A stretch of DNA of 64,000 nt from Algibacter miyuki (GTDB taxonomy: Bacteria; Bacteroidota; Bacteroidia; Flavobacteriales; Flavobacteriaceae). Below the pieces are notes generated by a model. That model was not told the DNA's origin and did no database searches. It saw nothing but the letters and a program-made list of their open reading frames with translations. Location: contig NZ_JAUFQP010000007.1 in assembly GCF_030409805.1 (NCBI RefSeq), positions 496,001 to 560,000 of the forward strand, written 5' to 3'. Made by a program: the position numbers and the translations under genes. This document shows positions 35,763-44,559 of this stretch, piece after piece (the stretch's first letter is position 1; the number at the start of each line of letters is the position of its first letter).

Positions 35763-36599
35763 TTAGTTTAAGCTGTTTTTATATACACGTACATAATCTA
35801 CAAGCATGCTTTGTGGGAAAACTGTTTCTGCGGTTGGTGCGCCACCATAATCGCCACCAATGGCTAAATTTATTATGATAAAGAACGGATGATCGAAAAC
35901 CCATTCTCCGGTAACATCTTCAGGGGTAATTTGGTTGTACAATACATCATCTATGTAATAATTGATATATTCTGGGCCCCATTCTATACCAAAAATGTGG
36001 AATCCTGTATCATACCTGTCATTAGTTAAGGTATAACTCTTTGAAATAGATTCGCCACCAGAATAACCAGGACCATGAACCGTTCCACTTACTAAGGTTG
36101 GCTCATTACCACGGTTTTCCATAATATCAATTTCTCCACATTGTGGCCATCCTACTTCATCAACATCGGCTCCTAAAAGCCAAAAAGCAGGCCACATCCC
36201 TTGTCCGTAAGGCACCTTAATACGGGCTTCAAAACGTCCGTAAGTTTGGTCGAACTTATTTTGTGTTAACAATCTAGCCGATGTATAGCCAGAACCTTGA
36301 TAATCCTCTTTTCTTGCAGTTATTAAAAGCATTCCGTTTTGTACCGAAGCATTTTCTGTACGGTCTGTATAATATTGAAGTTCATTATTACCCCAACCAT
36401 TAGTACCAGTCCCAATATTGAAACCCCAAATAGAAGTGTCGATAACATCATCTGTATCAAACTCATCTTGCATGGTGATTTCGTTAAAATTGGTCACGGT
36501 TTGTGTATCATCAGTAGCACAGCTAGTAAAAACCAGCAGCGGAAACGCTATAAACAATGACTTAAAAAGCGTCACTTTAATTTTATTTATATAATTCAT
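35763..36599 (-). CDS. GH16 laminarinase-type lipoprotein
   Basis: This 278-residue endo-beta-1,3-glucanase-like enzyme starts at the ATG at 36599 (an ATG ten codons upstream is less suitable). A signal sequence ends with the lipobox FTSC (Cys27). The GH16 catalytic motif ExDxxE is complete in CGEIDIMENRG (Glu156, Asp158, Glu161), with ARIKVPYGQGMWPAFWLLG before and HGPGYSG after, as in laminarinases. It should cut beta-1,3-glucan on the outer surface. It lies between the binding lipoprotein and the PKD protein genes with gaps of 31 and 18 bp. Confidence 0.94.
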   Translation of the reverse strand: MNYINKIKVTLFKSLFIAFPLLVFTSCATDDTQTVTNFNEITMQDEFDTDDVIDTSIWGFNIGTGTNGWGNNELQYYTDRTENASVQNGMLLITARKEDYQGSGYTSARLLTQNKFDQTYGRFEARIKVPYGQGMWPAFWLLGADVDEVGWPQCGEIDIMENRGNEPTLVSGTVHGPGYSGGESISKSYTLTNDRYDTGFHIFGIEWGPEYINYYIDDVLYNQITPEDVTGEWVFDHPFFIIINLAIGGDYGGAPTAETVFPQSMLVDYVRVYKNSLN

Positions 36600-36630
36600 G
36601 TTATTATTTTTAAATATTTTGAATGTCAAC

Positions 36631-38040
36631 TTATTGCTTATAGAAATAGATGTTATCTACTAAAATATCTGTAATTGTAGCATCTGAAACGAACACCACC
36701 TGAGCCAAATTAGCGCGACCTGTTAATCCAGAAAAAGAACTAAGCGGTACATCTATACTTACCCAACTTCTCTCAACTAGCGTCGCGTTATTATATGTTA
36801 AAGTAGCATCTGAATCATCATCGGTACCAATGGTATTATCTGAACCTGCATCTTGTAATTTAACTTGTAAAAAATCTGATGACGTCATCGTACTTTGAAC
36901 TTGAATATCGACATGAAAATGTGTCATTTCAGAAATATCAATGGTAGGGTTTGTAAACTCAATTCCCACAAAATTTAATTCAGAATATTTAATAATCGCA
37001 TCCCCATTTAAGTTCACATCATCTTGACCTAAAGTGGTTTGATAAGGTGCCCAATATCCGTTATAATAATCCACAGGAGCATCAGTATATTGATCACTAA
37101 AAATTGAAATCACATTACTAGCATCTGCTGTTGGTGTTGGTGCCGATTGAAAACTTCCAGTAGATTCTATAGTTAAAGACCCCAAAGCTTTTACACCAGC
37201 CAACTCTGCTGTTATGGTTGCTGTTCCAGTACCTGTTACGGTAACTACGCCATATTCATTAACTTCTAAAACTGTTGGATCTGAGGATGTGAATAAAAAA
37301 TAGGATGGTGCTACAGAAACCGATTGATTCTCTCCTGAATCTAAATTAAAGGTTTGTGTTAAATCTGTAAGCTGAATTTCAACACCGGTAAAACTTTGTT
37401 GCACCACATCTTCACCGTTTAAAATAGAAGGTTGTGGTTGTGCTACCGTTCCTAATTTTTCAAATTGTAATTCATCAATCCAAAAGGTATATCCACCTTC
37501 ATCATCTACTGTTTCAGCACCTTCAGCGTACCAAAACATTCCAATTTCTTGAAATAATTTTGAAGCATCTGGTATAGGGATAATATACTTAGTCCATTGT
37601 GTTGTAATGGCTAAATTGCTAAGTGTTACTTGGTATTTACTACCTGTTCCATCGGTACCAAATCCAATTTCATTAATATCGGCACCTTGTGAAGCTTTAG
37701 CCCAAAAAGTTAAAGCATCATAACCAGTTAAATCTCGTGGGCTTGTACTTGGGAAAGTAGCACCACCATAACCTACGCCGTAAGAAGGAATATCGAAACG
37801 CATGGATGCATCTCCTTTATAAGCTTCATCATTATCTACCGAAAAAGCATCTTCAAATGAACCTCCAAATGGGAAATAATCTAATCCTCCGGTGAATGTA
37901 TCTATAAAAATTTCTCCAGTACTAGGGTATGTTGCCAATTCAACTTCATCTGAATATGAACGCTCACAACTGGAAACAGTAATAAAAACGAGTCCTAAAA
38001 GGAATACTGTTTTTGAATATATAAATTGTATATTTTTCAT
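36631..38040 (-). CDS. Glycan-binding lipoprotein with Ig-like domain
   Basis: This 469-residue protein starts at 38040, so it does not overlap the next gene; a longer frame to 38118 was rejected. A signal sequence ends with the lipobox VSSC. Domains: an N-terminal galactose-binding-like beta-sandwich (about 40-200, with YDALTFWAKAS and YTFWIDELQFEK), a bacterial Ig-like group 2 domain (SSDPTVLEVNEYGVVTVTG), and a C-terminal second beta-sandwich ending DILVDNIYFYK. No catalytic motif is seen. It is probably a surface glycan-binding protein that plays the SusE/F-like role in block A, which lacks SusD. Confidence 0.82.
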   Translation of the reverse strand: MKNIQFIYSKTVFLLGLVFITVSSCERSYSDEVELATYPSTGEIFIDTFTGGLDYFPFGGSFEDAFSVDNDEAYKGDASMRFDIPSYGVGYGGATFPSTSPRDLTGYDALTFWAKASQGADINEIGFGTDGTGSKYQVTLSNLAITTQWTKYIIPIPDASKLFQEIGMFWYAEGAETVDDEGGYTFWIDELQFEKLGTVAQPQPSILNGEDVVQQSFTGVEIQLTDLTQTFNLDSGENQSVSVAPSYFLFTSSDPTVLEVNEYGVVTVTGTGTATITAELAGVKALGSLTIESTGSFQSAPTPTADASNVISIFSDQYTDAPVDYYNGYWAPYQTTLGQDDVNLNGDAIIKYSELNFVGIEFTNPTIDISEMTHFHVDIQVQSTMTSSDFLQVKLQDAGSDNTIGTDDDSDATLTYNNATLVERSWVSIDVPLSSFSGLTGRANLAQVVFVSDATITDILVDNIYFYKQ

Positions 38041-38053
38041 CTTTCTGTCTTTT

Positions 38054-41000
38054 TTATTTTCCAATGTTAATGTGTATGTAAGTTCTAATCTCCCATTCGT
38101 TCCCATTACCAAAACCAACGGGACTAATTATAGGTTCATTAGAAAAATCATCTTCTGTAGCCATTGGACTATATCTGTTTGAATACTGGTCTAAAGAACG
38201 CCATGTTCCTCGAATACCAATTTTAGTATCTGGTAAAATAAACCAATCGGGTTTACCTAAAGTTGTAGATAAATCGAGCATTAATTGCACCGGATAGGTC
38301 ATGTTATAATCACGGTGATAATCAAAAGGTCCCCAATCATTAATCTTAAAAGAATGTACTAATTTCAACTTGTTGTAAATAACTCTAATATCACCACCAA
38401 CACGATTAATTACTCTTTCACTATCGCCATTGGCTTGTCCGTTACCAGCATAAAAGTTAGCAATAAGCCCCAAATCTGGGTTTATTTTAGAAACCAAACG
38501 CGTATTGGCTTCCCATAAATCTTGAGCCGGAGCAGAGTTATCAAAAGCAAAAGACGTTCTATCTGCTAAAAAACCAATAGCAGCATCTGTAGCTGTAGGT
38601 TGATGACGATAAACGAAACCAAAATTCATTGCAAATTTTGCATCTTCCGATCTATCGTTATCCCACTCATACATCCATGTTCCAGGTGTAGGATCGTAAG
38701 TAAATAAAATCTCACCAGCCGTAGTTTCTCTATTAGAACGTACAGCAAAAGGATCATCTTGAACATTTCTAAGTCTTCCCGTACCTGTAACATCATTCGG
38801 CATAGCATCTACAATTGGTTTTTGCCATAAAAAGTTTGGTGCAATTTGAAACTCACCAAAAGAATATGTAAAACCAGATAAAACGTTTGTTTGGTTACCA
38901 CTACCAGAATCTTTAAGTTTCCACCCGGTATACGTTTGTGTTTGATCGGCTCCACCATTAGCCACTAAGCCCATTGCAGCACCTTGTGCATACCAATTAA
39001 AAGCCCCTTTACTATATGTTACTTTGGCCTTAGCACCCCAGTTATCGCCAGAATTAATTTCATCTTGATAAATAATATATTTTGAAGATGACGCATTACT
39101 AGCATCATAATTAGGATTATTTTCGGCATTTTGAAATGTTCTACCGTTTAATGGCTGACCACCCCAAATACCACCAACTTCTAAACCTAAATCTCCAAAT
39201 TGTCTTTTAGCATATACAGTTAATCGACGTGTTTTTGGAATGGGAATAGCGTATGAAGACACGGCTTCTCCAATATCATCAATATCTTCATGATACACGG
39301 CTGCCAAATCGAATTTACCTATTTGTTTTTGGTATTTAAGTAATACTGCTGGGTTTGCACCCCACCATAATTGAGGACCAAAAGCAGCTTTTAAACCTTT
39401 TAATCCTTTTTTTCCATCGACTTCAAAACCTAATACTTCACCATTATAGATATCTAAATTATCACCATAATTTGCTTCTGGATATAGGTTAAAGAAATCA
39501 CCCTCATAAGCCCAATGGTAATGCCCAATACGATAGAATCCTCTTAAATCGAATTCTTTAGCATTCCATTCAAACTCTGCATTGTAAACCTTCACGCGGT
39601 TTGGATCTAAAATATCAACATTGCCATCATCTGTATTTACTGAAATAGGTTGTCCAGTATTTTCATAGAAAATTTCATCAATAGGATTTGCCGCCACATT
39701 ACCAAGTACATTAAAGTTAACATTAGCCCGCATGTTTGATGCTGGATTTCCTTCTACTCCAATGTAATAGGATTGCATATGATCGAAGCCCAATTGGTTT
39801 GGATAGTTAGATTCATCTTCATCTGCACTACTTGGCGTGGTTATTAAATTCCCACCTGTATTGAAGGTTGTAAACTCTGCTCTTAAATTACTTAGTTTAA
39901 TTTTTTCATTTCCTCCCATAGCGGCTTTATCACCACGCGCTCTAAGTACAGCATCCATGATTTCAATATTAGAAAATGCATTATTTACATAATCCAATGT
40001 TGCACCTTCAGCATAAGGGTCTATATTGTGTGCTTCTTTTAAAGCATAATAAGCAGCACGAGGATATAATTCATATAACCCTCTACTATTAGTAGGACCT
40101 TTGGCACAAATACCAAACCACTCCTCGTTCATATTATTTTCTCCAGGTGCTAAATCTTTCTCATAACCACCATTTGCCCAAGACGCATTAGTATCGTGAA
40201 CTTCTAAGTTTTTAGTTTGTCCAAATTTCCACCAACCATCGCTAAACTGAAAGGTAAAACCACCAATAGAGTTTTCTGCTTTTCCTAAACCAGCAGCATT
40301 TTGGTAAATGTCTTGCCAGTTTCCTAAGTCGTAATAGGCTTGCATTTTTTGATCTTCTTGATTTTCAATAGCATTGAAAGCATCAGATCCAAATTCGGTA
40401 AATAAAATTGGTTTGTTTAGTTTGTCTTTTACTTGTTGAAACGCATCTCCAAAAGATACCCCACGATACATATTTGTTCCGTAAATATCAACGTCTTTAC
40501 ATTCTTCAGCAATAATATCTATAAATAATAAATCACCATTACAAATTGCTATAGGGATTGAAGCATTGATACTTTTCATTTTTACCGCGGCATCATTCAT
40601 AAGTTTATACATGGGTCTACCTCGTTTTTCTCCAACCGCATTAAGCTGCTCTTCACCTTCTGGAAAGTCTTCAGTTTCAGCACCTGCCCAAAAGAGTCCG
40701 TAATTATTTTCGTTTCCTAAAAGGAACATTAATAAGCCAGGAGTGTTTTTATAGGTTTCTGCTAATTCTGTAATTTCAGACATTAAAACTTTTTGTGTTT
40801 CAGGATCTCGATAATCTGTAACAGCTTCCCATCCTCCATTTAAGGTAAGACCGTATCTACCAAAAGAATGATTTAGCATGGTATAAATACCATAATTTTC
40901 ATAGATATAAGTGATCCATTTTGGTTGAATACCGGTGTATTGCCTAATAGCATTTACTCCCATGTTTCTTAACAGTCCCATTTCTGCATCTAATGCTGCT

Positions 41001-41212
41001 TTAATAACATCATCGGATTGCTTCCATAAACTGTATGAATAATTAGTACCAATAGGAACATAGCCCCAATTCATACCATTAATCATTAATTTCTCTCCAT
41101 TAACAGAAAGAAATATGCCTTCATCATTATTTTCAACCATTACTTTATCTGCCTGAGCAAAAAGCGACGTTGAAAATAAAATCAAGACTAATTTTAGAAA
41201 TTTGTTTTTCAT
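38054..41212 (-). CDS. Clan GH-A glycosidase fused to an outer-membrane-barrel-like domain
   Basis: This 1052-residue protein has a signal peptide ending FAQ. Residues 30-420 form a TIM-barrel glycosidase with the acid/base Glu168 in LLGNENNYG and the nucleophile Glu273 in FTEFGSDAF, the clan GH-A arrangement; I cannot assign the GH family. From about residue 430 to the end the sequence has the long alternating aromatic strands and turns of an outer-membrane beta-barrel (for example LSNLRAEFTTFNTGG, FDLRGFYRIGHYHWAY, KLVHSFKIND, ending YIHINIGK). It would tether the enzyme to the outer membrane and might form a pore. It is the first gene of block A. Confidence 0.8.
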   Translation of the reverse strand: MKNKFLKLVLILFSTSLFAQADKVMVENNDEGIFLSVNGEKLMINGMNWGYVPIGTNYSYSLWKQSDDVIKAALDAEMGLLRNMGVNAIRQYTGIQPKWITYIYENYGIYTMLNHSFGRYGLTLNGGWEAVTDYRDPETQKVLMSEITELAETYKNTPGLLMFLLGNENNYGLFWAGAETEDFPEGEEQLNAVGEKRGRPMYKLMNDAAVKMKSINASIPIAICNGDLLFIDIIAEECKDVDIYGTNMYRGVSFGDAFQQVKDKLNKPILFTEFGSDAFNAIENQEDQKMQAYYDLGNWQDIYQNAAGLGKAENSIGGFTFQFSDGWWKFGQTKNLEVHDTNASWANGGYEKDLAPGENNMNEEWFGICAKGPTNSRGLYELYPRAAYYALKEAHNIDPYAEGATLDYVNNAFSNIEIMDAVLRARGDKAAMGGNEKIKLSNLRAEFTTFNTGGNLITTPSSADEDESNYPNQLGFDHMQSYYIGVEGNPASNMRANVNFNVLGNVAANPIDEIFYENTGQPISVNTDDGNVDILDPNRVKVYNAEFEWNAKEFDLRGFYRIGHYHWAYEGDFFNLYPEANYGDNLDIYNGEVLGFEVDGKKGLKGLKAAFGPQLWWGANPAVLLKYQKQIGKFDLAAVYHEDIDDIGEAVSSYAIPIPKTRRLTVYAKRQFGDLGLEVGGIWGGQPLNGRTFQNAENNPNYDASNASSSKYIIYQDEINSGDNWGAKAKVTYSKGAFNWYAQGAAMGLVANGGADQTQTYTGWKLKDSGSGNQTNVLSGFTYSFGEFQIAPNFLWQKPIVDAMPNDVTGTGRLRNVQDDPFAVRSNRETTAGEILFTYDPTPGTWMYEWDNDRSEDAKFAMNFGFVYRHQPTATDAAIGFLADRTSFAFDNSAPAQDLWEANTRLVSKINPDLGLIANFYAGNGQANGDSERVINRVGGDIRVIYNKLKLVHSFKINDWGPFDYHRDYNMTYPVQLMLDLSTTLGKPDWFILPDTKIGIRGTWRSLDQYSNRYSPMATEDDFSNEPIISPVGFGNGNEWEIRTYIHINIGK

Positions 41213-41470
41213 AATACTAATGATTTAATTGTCTTAGTTTATAGTTTGTTGAACCACATTTGCTGAATAAAAAGCTGACTTTTATATTTACACATTTGTA
41301 GTTTTATAAATTTACTGCATATGTTAAATGTATTAACAAAACATACCGCAACAAAAAACATACATCATAAAAAAATGCAACTATTTTAGTGAATACCCTA
41401 ATAAATAGCGAGTTTAATTACGAGTTTACTAGAAAGTATGTAATAACGAAATTCCTGTATAAACAAGGTA

Positions 41471-41513
41471 TGTTGTGGTATTGTATAGGTGAAATTTTAA
41501 AATGTTGTGGCTA
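41471..41513 (-). promoter_or_regulatory. Three TGTNGTGG-type half-sites upstream of block A
   Basis: On the plus strand TGTTGTGGTA (41471), TGTATAGGTGA (41482) and TGTTGTGGCTA (41503) are spaced 11 and 21 bp. The same spacing recurs at 56391-56432 without gaps. The remaining 257 bp up to the start of the GH-A/barrel gene are AT-rich with no other clear element; the stretch 41213-41513 holds no gene. It is a candidate binding site of the SusR-like regulators. Confidence 0.45.
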
Positions 41514-44327
41514 CTACAACTCTAAAATGTAGTTTGTTAAACTGGTTTCGTGAGGTAACTCCATTTTCTTGCGTAACCTGTATCGTTTCACCTCGACACT
41601 ACGAGGAGAAATATTTAATAGAGGAGCTATTTCTTTTGAAGATAAATTTAACCGTAAGTAAGCGCAAAGACGCAAATCATTAGAGGTTAAAGTAGGATGA
41701 ATTTGTTTGACTTTTTTTAGAAAATCTTTATCGGCATTATTAAACGCTTCCTGAAACAAATTCCAGTCGTCTGCATTATTGATATTCTTATCAATAATTC
41801 TAATAACACTCTTCAAGCTTTTTGTTGTATCTGCGTTTTCTAATTCTTTCTTTAAGCTGTTTAAAAACTCATTTTTCTTAATTAAATTCATGGTCGACAT
41901 ACCCAATTCTCGATTTTTATTTTCGATGTCTTCACGGAGTTTATCGTTTTTAAAACGCATTAGTTTCTGGTTATCTTCCAAGGCTTTTAGCTCAAACTCA
42001 TTAGTGGTTTTTTGAAGTAACCGTTCGCGTTGCTTTTTATAATAACGCTTATAAGCCATGTGCATAAACAGTGAAAACAGCAAAATCCCAATAAAATAAA
42101 TTACAATAGCCGTATTAGAAAGTAGAAATGGAGGCTTAATTTTAAATGAAAAAGACGCCATATTTAAAGTAGGTTCGCTCCCTATTAAACCCTTAACAAC
42201 AAACGTATAATTGCCGTAAGGTAGATTTTCAAAAAACACGGTACCATCACTACTCCAATCGCTCCAATCATCATAAAGTCCTTCAAGCTTATATTGATAT
42301 TTTGGCGATTCAATTTTTAAAAACTGCGGAATACTATAAGAGAACCTAATATTATTATCCTGGTTTTCAAAAACAGAAGCCTCTTGAATACTCACATTAC
42401 GAAAGGCATTGACATCTTTAGTTCTCCCAGATTCCACACGATTAATTCTAATTTCACAACTCGGATTTAAAATTTTATCAACATCAAAAATAAAATAACC
42501 CGTTGCTGAACCTACCAAAAACTGCGTGTCTGAAACATGCGTAATACTCTCAAAACCTATAATATCTCTTCTTACTTCTGAAGGAAAAGAGACGGTCTCA
42601 ATTTTGTTTTGACTACTTAATTTCGATGCTGTTAAATAATGAATTCCTCCCTTAGAAAAACTCCAAAGTTTATTCGTTTTGACATCAGGTATAAGTTTTC
42701 CCGAAGTGTAATTATCACTATCAATTAATTTACTTACTAAACTATCTTTCTGAAATGATCTAGATGCTTTATCATACTTATAAACCCCTTCCTTTGTAGA
42801 ATAAAATAAATTATTTTGATATTTAACCAAGCTAGAAACCAAACCCTTTTGAAGTCTTTTATCTTTCTCAAAATCAAGAATCTTATTAAAATCACCGTCC
42901 AATTTCAACTTAAAAACCCCTTTATATTCGTGACTAACAAAAAGCGTTTCATCATCTAAAAACTCAAAGTATCTACTGGAAATATTAAAACCTTCTATTT
43001 TATTTCTTAATTGCCATTTACCATCGATCTTCTCAAGTATATTTAATCCATTATAATTTCCTTGAATCAATAAATTATCATGGTTTTCAATAGTTTTAAT
43101 TTGCCAAGTTCCTTGCATATTAGCAATTTTTTCAGCCTTATTTCCTTCAACTAAAAATGTACCCGAATTATGGCCACAAAACAAGCTATTATCAATAACT
43201 TCTAAACACCACACTTGCCCTTGTGTTCCTGCTATAAACTGAAAATCTGTATCACTTGTTAAAGCCCTTGAAAACAAGCCTTGATTAGACCCCAAATACA
43301 GCGTATTATTAAATACTTTAGAGATATAAACACTACCGATAACTCCTTTATTATCTAAATATTGGAGAAAAGGGGATTTGCTATTTATACAATCAATACC
43401 ATTATCTAAACCCAACCAAATATTAAAATCGACATCTTCAAACAACGCTAAAACGGTGTTATTACTCAATCCATTAGATTGATTAATCTGGTATCTTAAA
43501 TCTCCTTTTTCCGTTAAATAAATAAGTCCATCGGAAATAGTACCTAACGCAAAACCTCCATCTCGCAACTTAATACCACTAAACACACTCACTTGGTTTA
43601 AAACAGTTTCTGCAGTAGTGTGCCACGGCTCTAATTCTCCATTAGTAAGCTGAAAAAACCCACGATCTTGTGTCAAGATTAACAACTTATCATCAAGATT
43701 AAATACATTAACAATAATATTATCTTTCAGAACCTCATCATTAGAAACCAAAATATCGCTCCCATTTTCAATTTTGTACAAACCTGCTCTTACATTTTGA
43801 AAATATAGCTGGTCTTGCACTTTAAAAAGTCTAGAAATTTTAGATATAGAATTAATAACGCGATACGTATTCTCCGCCTGATTGTAAACATAAATACGAT
43901 CCAAAGACTGAAATAACAACCATTTATCAAAAGAAACAATATTCCAAATCTCTTCATCTTCTAAAAAATCAACTTTTAACTTATCAGACAAGGATGTGTA
44001 ATTCAGCAACCCAAAACTATCTTTTTTCCAAAAACCAAACTCCTGAAAACTTGCGGTATACACCAAAGAATCAACAGTTTTCACAACCCGAATAATAGTT
44101 TCATTTGGAGAGTTATACAAAGTCCAACGCGCACCATCAAACTCTAAAAGCCCTTTATTATTGGCTACATAAATATACTTATCTTTAGACTGGGCAATAG
44201 ACCAATTCTGATTTTCGCCTCCATATACTTCAGGAGTATATACTGTAATTGGCGGAAACTCTTGCCCAAAACCGACTACGACCATGAAAAGCCATAAAAA
44301 AACAACCAAACAATTATTTTTTTTCAT
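41514..44327 (-). CDS. SusR-like transmembrane transcriptional regulator (block A)
   Basis: This 937-residue one-component regulator starts at the ATG at 44327; a start eight codons earlier spoils the signal peptide. It has a signal sequence, about 650 residues of periplasmic beta-propeller repeats (GLLEFDGARWTLYNS, NNTVLALFEDVDFNIWLGLDNGI), a Y_Y_Y domain (YQYKLEGLYDDWSDWSS), one membrane segment (IVIYFIGILLFSLFMHMAY), a coiled coil and a C-terminal LuxR-type helix-turn-helix with LNLSSKEIAPLLNISPRSVE. The layout is that of SusR, which binds oligosaccharides in the periplasm and activates PUL genes. A paralogue lies at 56433-59201. Confidence 0.9.
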   Translation of the reverse strand: MKKNNCLVVFLWLFMVVVGFGQEFPPITVYTPEVYGGENQNWSIAQSKDKYIYVANNKGLLEFDGARWTLYNSPNETIIRVVKTVDSLVYTASFQEFGFWKKDSFGLLNYTSLSDKLKVDFLEDEEIWNIVSFDKWLLFQSLDRIYVYNQAENTYRVINSISKISRLFKVQDQLYFQNVRAGLYKIENGSDILVSNDEVLKDNIIVNVFNLDDKLLILTQDRGFFQLTNGELEPWHTTAETVLNQVSVFSGIKLRDGGFALGTISDGLIYLTEKGDLRYQINQSNGLSNNTVLALFEDVDFNIWLGLDNGIDCINSKSPFLQYLDNKGVIGSVYISKVFNNTLYLGSNQGLFSRALTSDTDFQFIAGTQGQVWCLEVIDNSLFCGHNSGTFLVEGNKAEKIANMQGTWQIKTIENHDNLLIQGNYNGLNILEKIDGKWQLRNKIEGFNISSRYFEFLDDETLFVSHEYKGVFKLKLDGDFNKILDFEKDKRLQKGLVSSLVKYQNNLFYSTKEGVYKYDKASRSFQKDSLVSKLIDSDNYTSGKLIPDVKTNKLWSFSKGGIHYLTASKLSSQNKIETVSFPSEVRRDIIGFESITHVSDTQFLVGSATGYFIFDVDKILNPSCEIRINRVESGRTKDVNAFRNVSIQEASVFENQDNNIRFSYSIPQFLKIESPKYQYKLEGLYDDWSDWSSDGTVFFENLPYGNYTFVVKGLIGSEPTLNMASFSFKIKPPFLLSNTAIVIYFIGILLFSLFMHMAYKRYYKKQRERLLQKTTNEFELKALEDNQKLMRFKNDKLREDIENKNRELGMSTMNLIKKNEFLNSLKKELENADTTKSLKSVIRIIDKNINNADDWNLFQEAFNNADKDFLKKVKQIHPTLTSNDLRLCAYLRLNLSSKEIAPLLNISPRSVEVKRYRLRKKMELPHETSLTNYILEL

Positions 44328-44392
44328 TTTAACACTATGTTGGGTTAACAATGTACTAAAAATCCTTTAGAATAAAGGAGTTTATAAAAATA

Positions 44393-44413
44393 TGTATAGT
44401 TCATGTTGTGTTA
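44393..44413. promoter_or_regulatory. Two half-sites between the divergent regulator and GH13 genes
   Basis: TGTATAGTTCA (44393-44403) and TGTTGTGTTA (44404-44413) are spaced 11 bp, like the first two sites at 41471 and 56391. They lie 66 bp upstream of the SusR-like gene and 147 bp upstream of the GH13 gene, so they could mediate autoregulation or activate GH13. Confidence 0.35.
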
Positions 44414-44559
44414 CATTTAAAATATATCAAATAAAATTATTTCAAACTAAAAAAGAAATATTCCATCCACAAGCCATAACATATGCACTTGCTTTCTAAA
44501 AACCGATAGGTTATGCTAGTTTCTTTTTCAATATTAATATTTTTCAACTACTTTTAAAC

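Noticed and set aside
38041..38118. Upstream extension of the glycan-binding lipoprotein into the GH-A/barrel gene
   Set aside because: The 26 extra residues precede a well-formed signal peptide and lipobox starting at 38040, so the overlap is only an artefact of the open frame.
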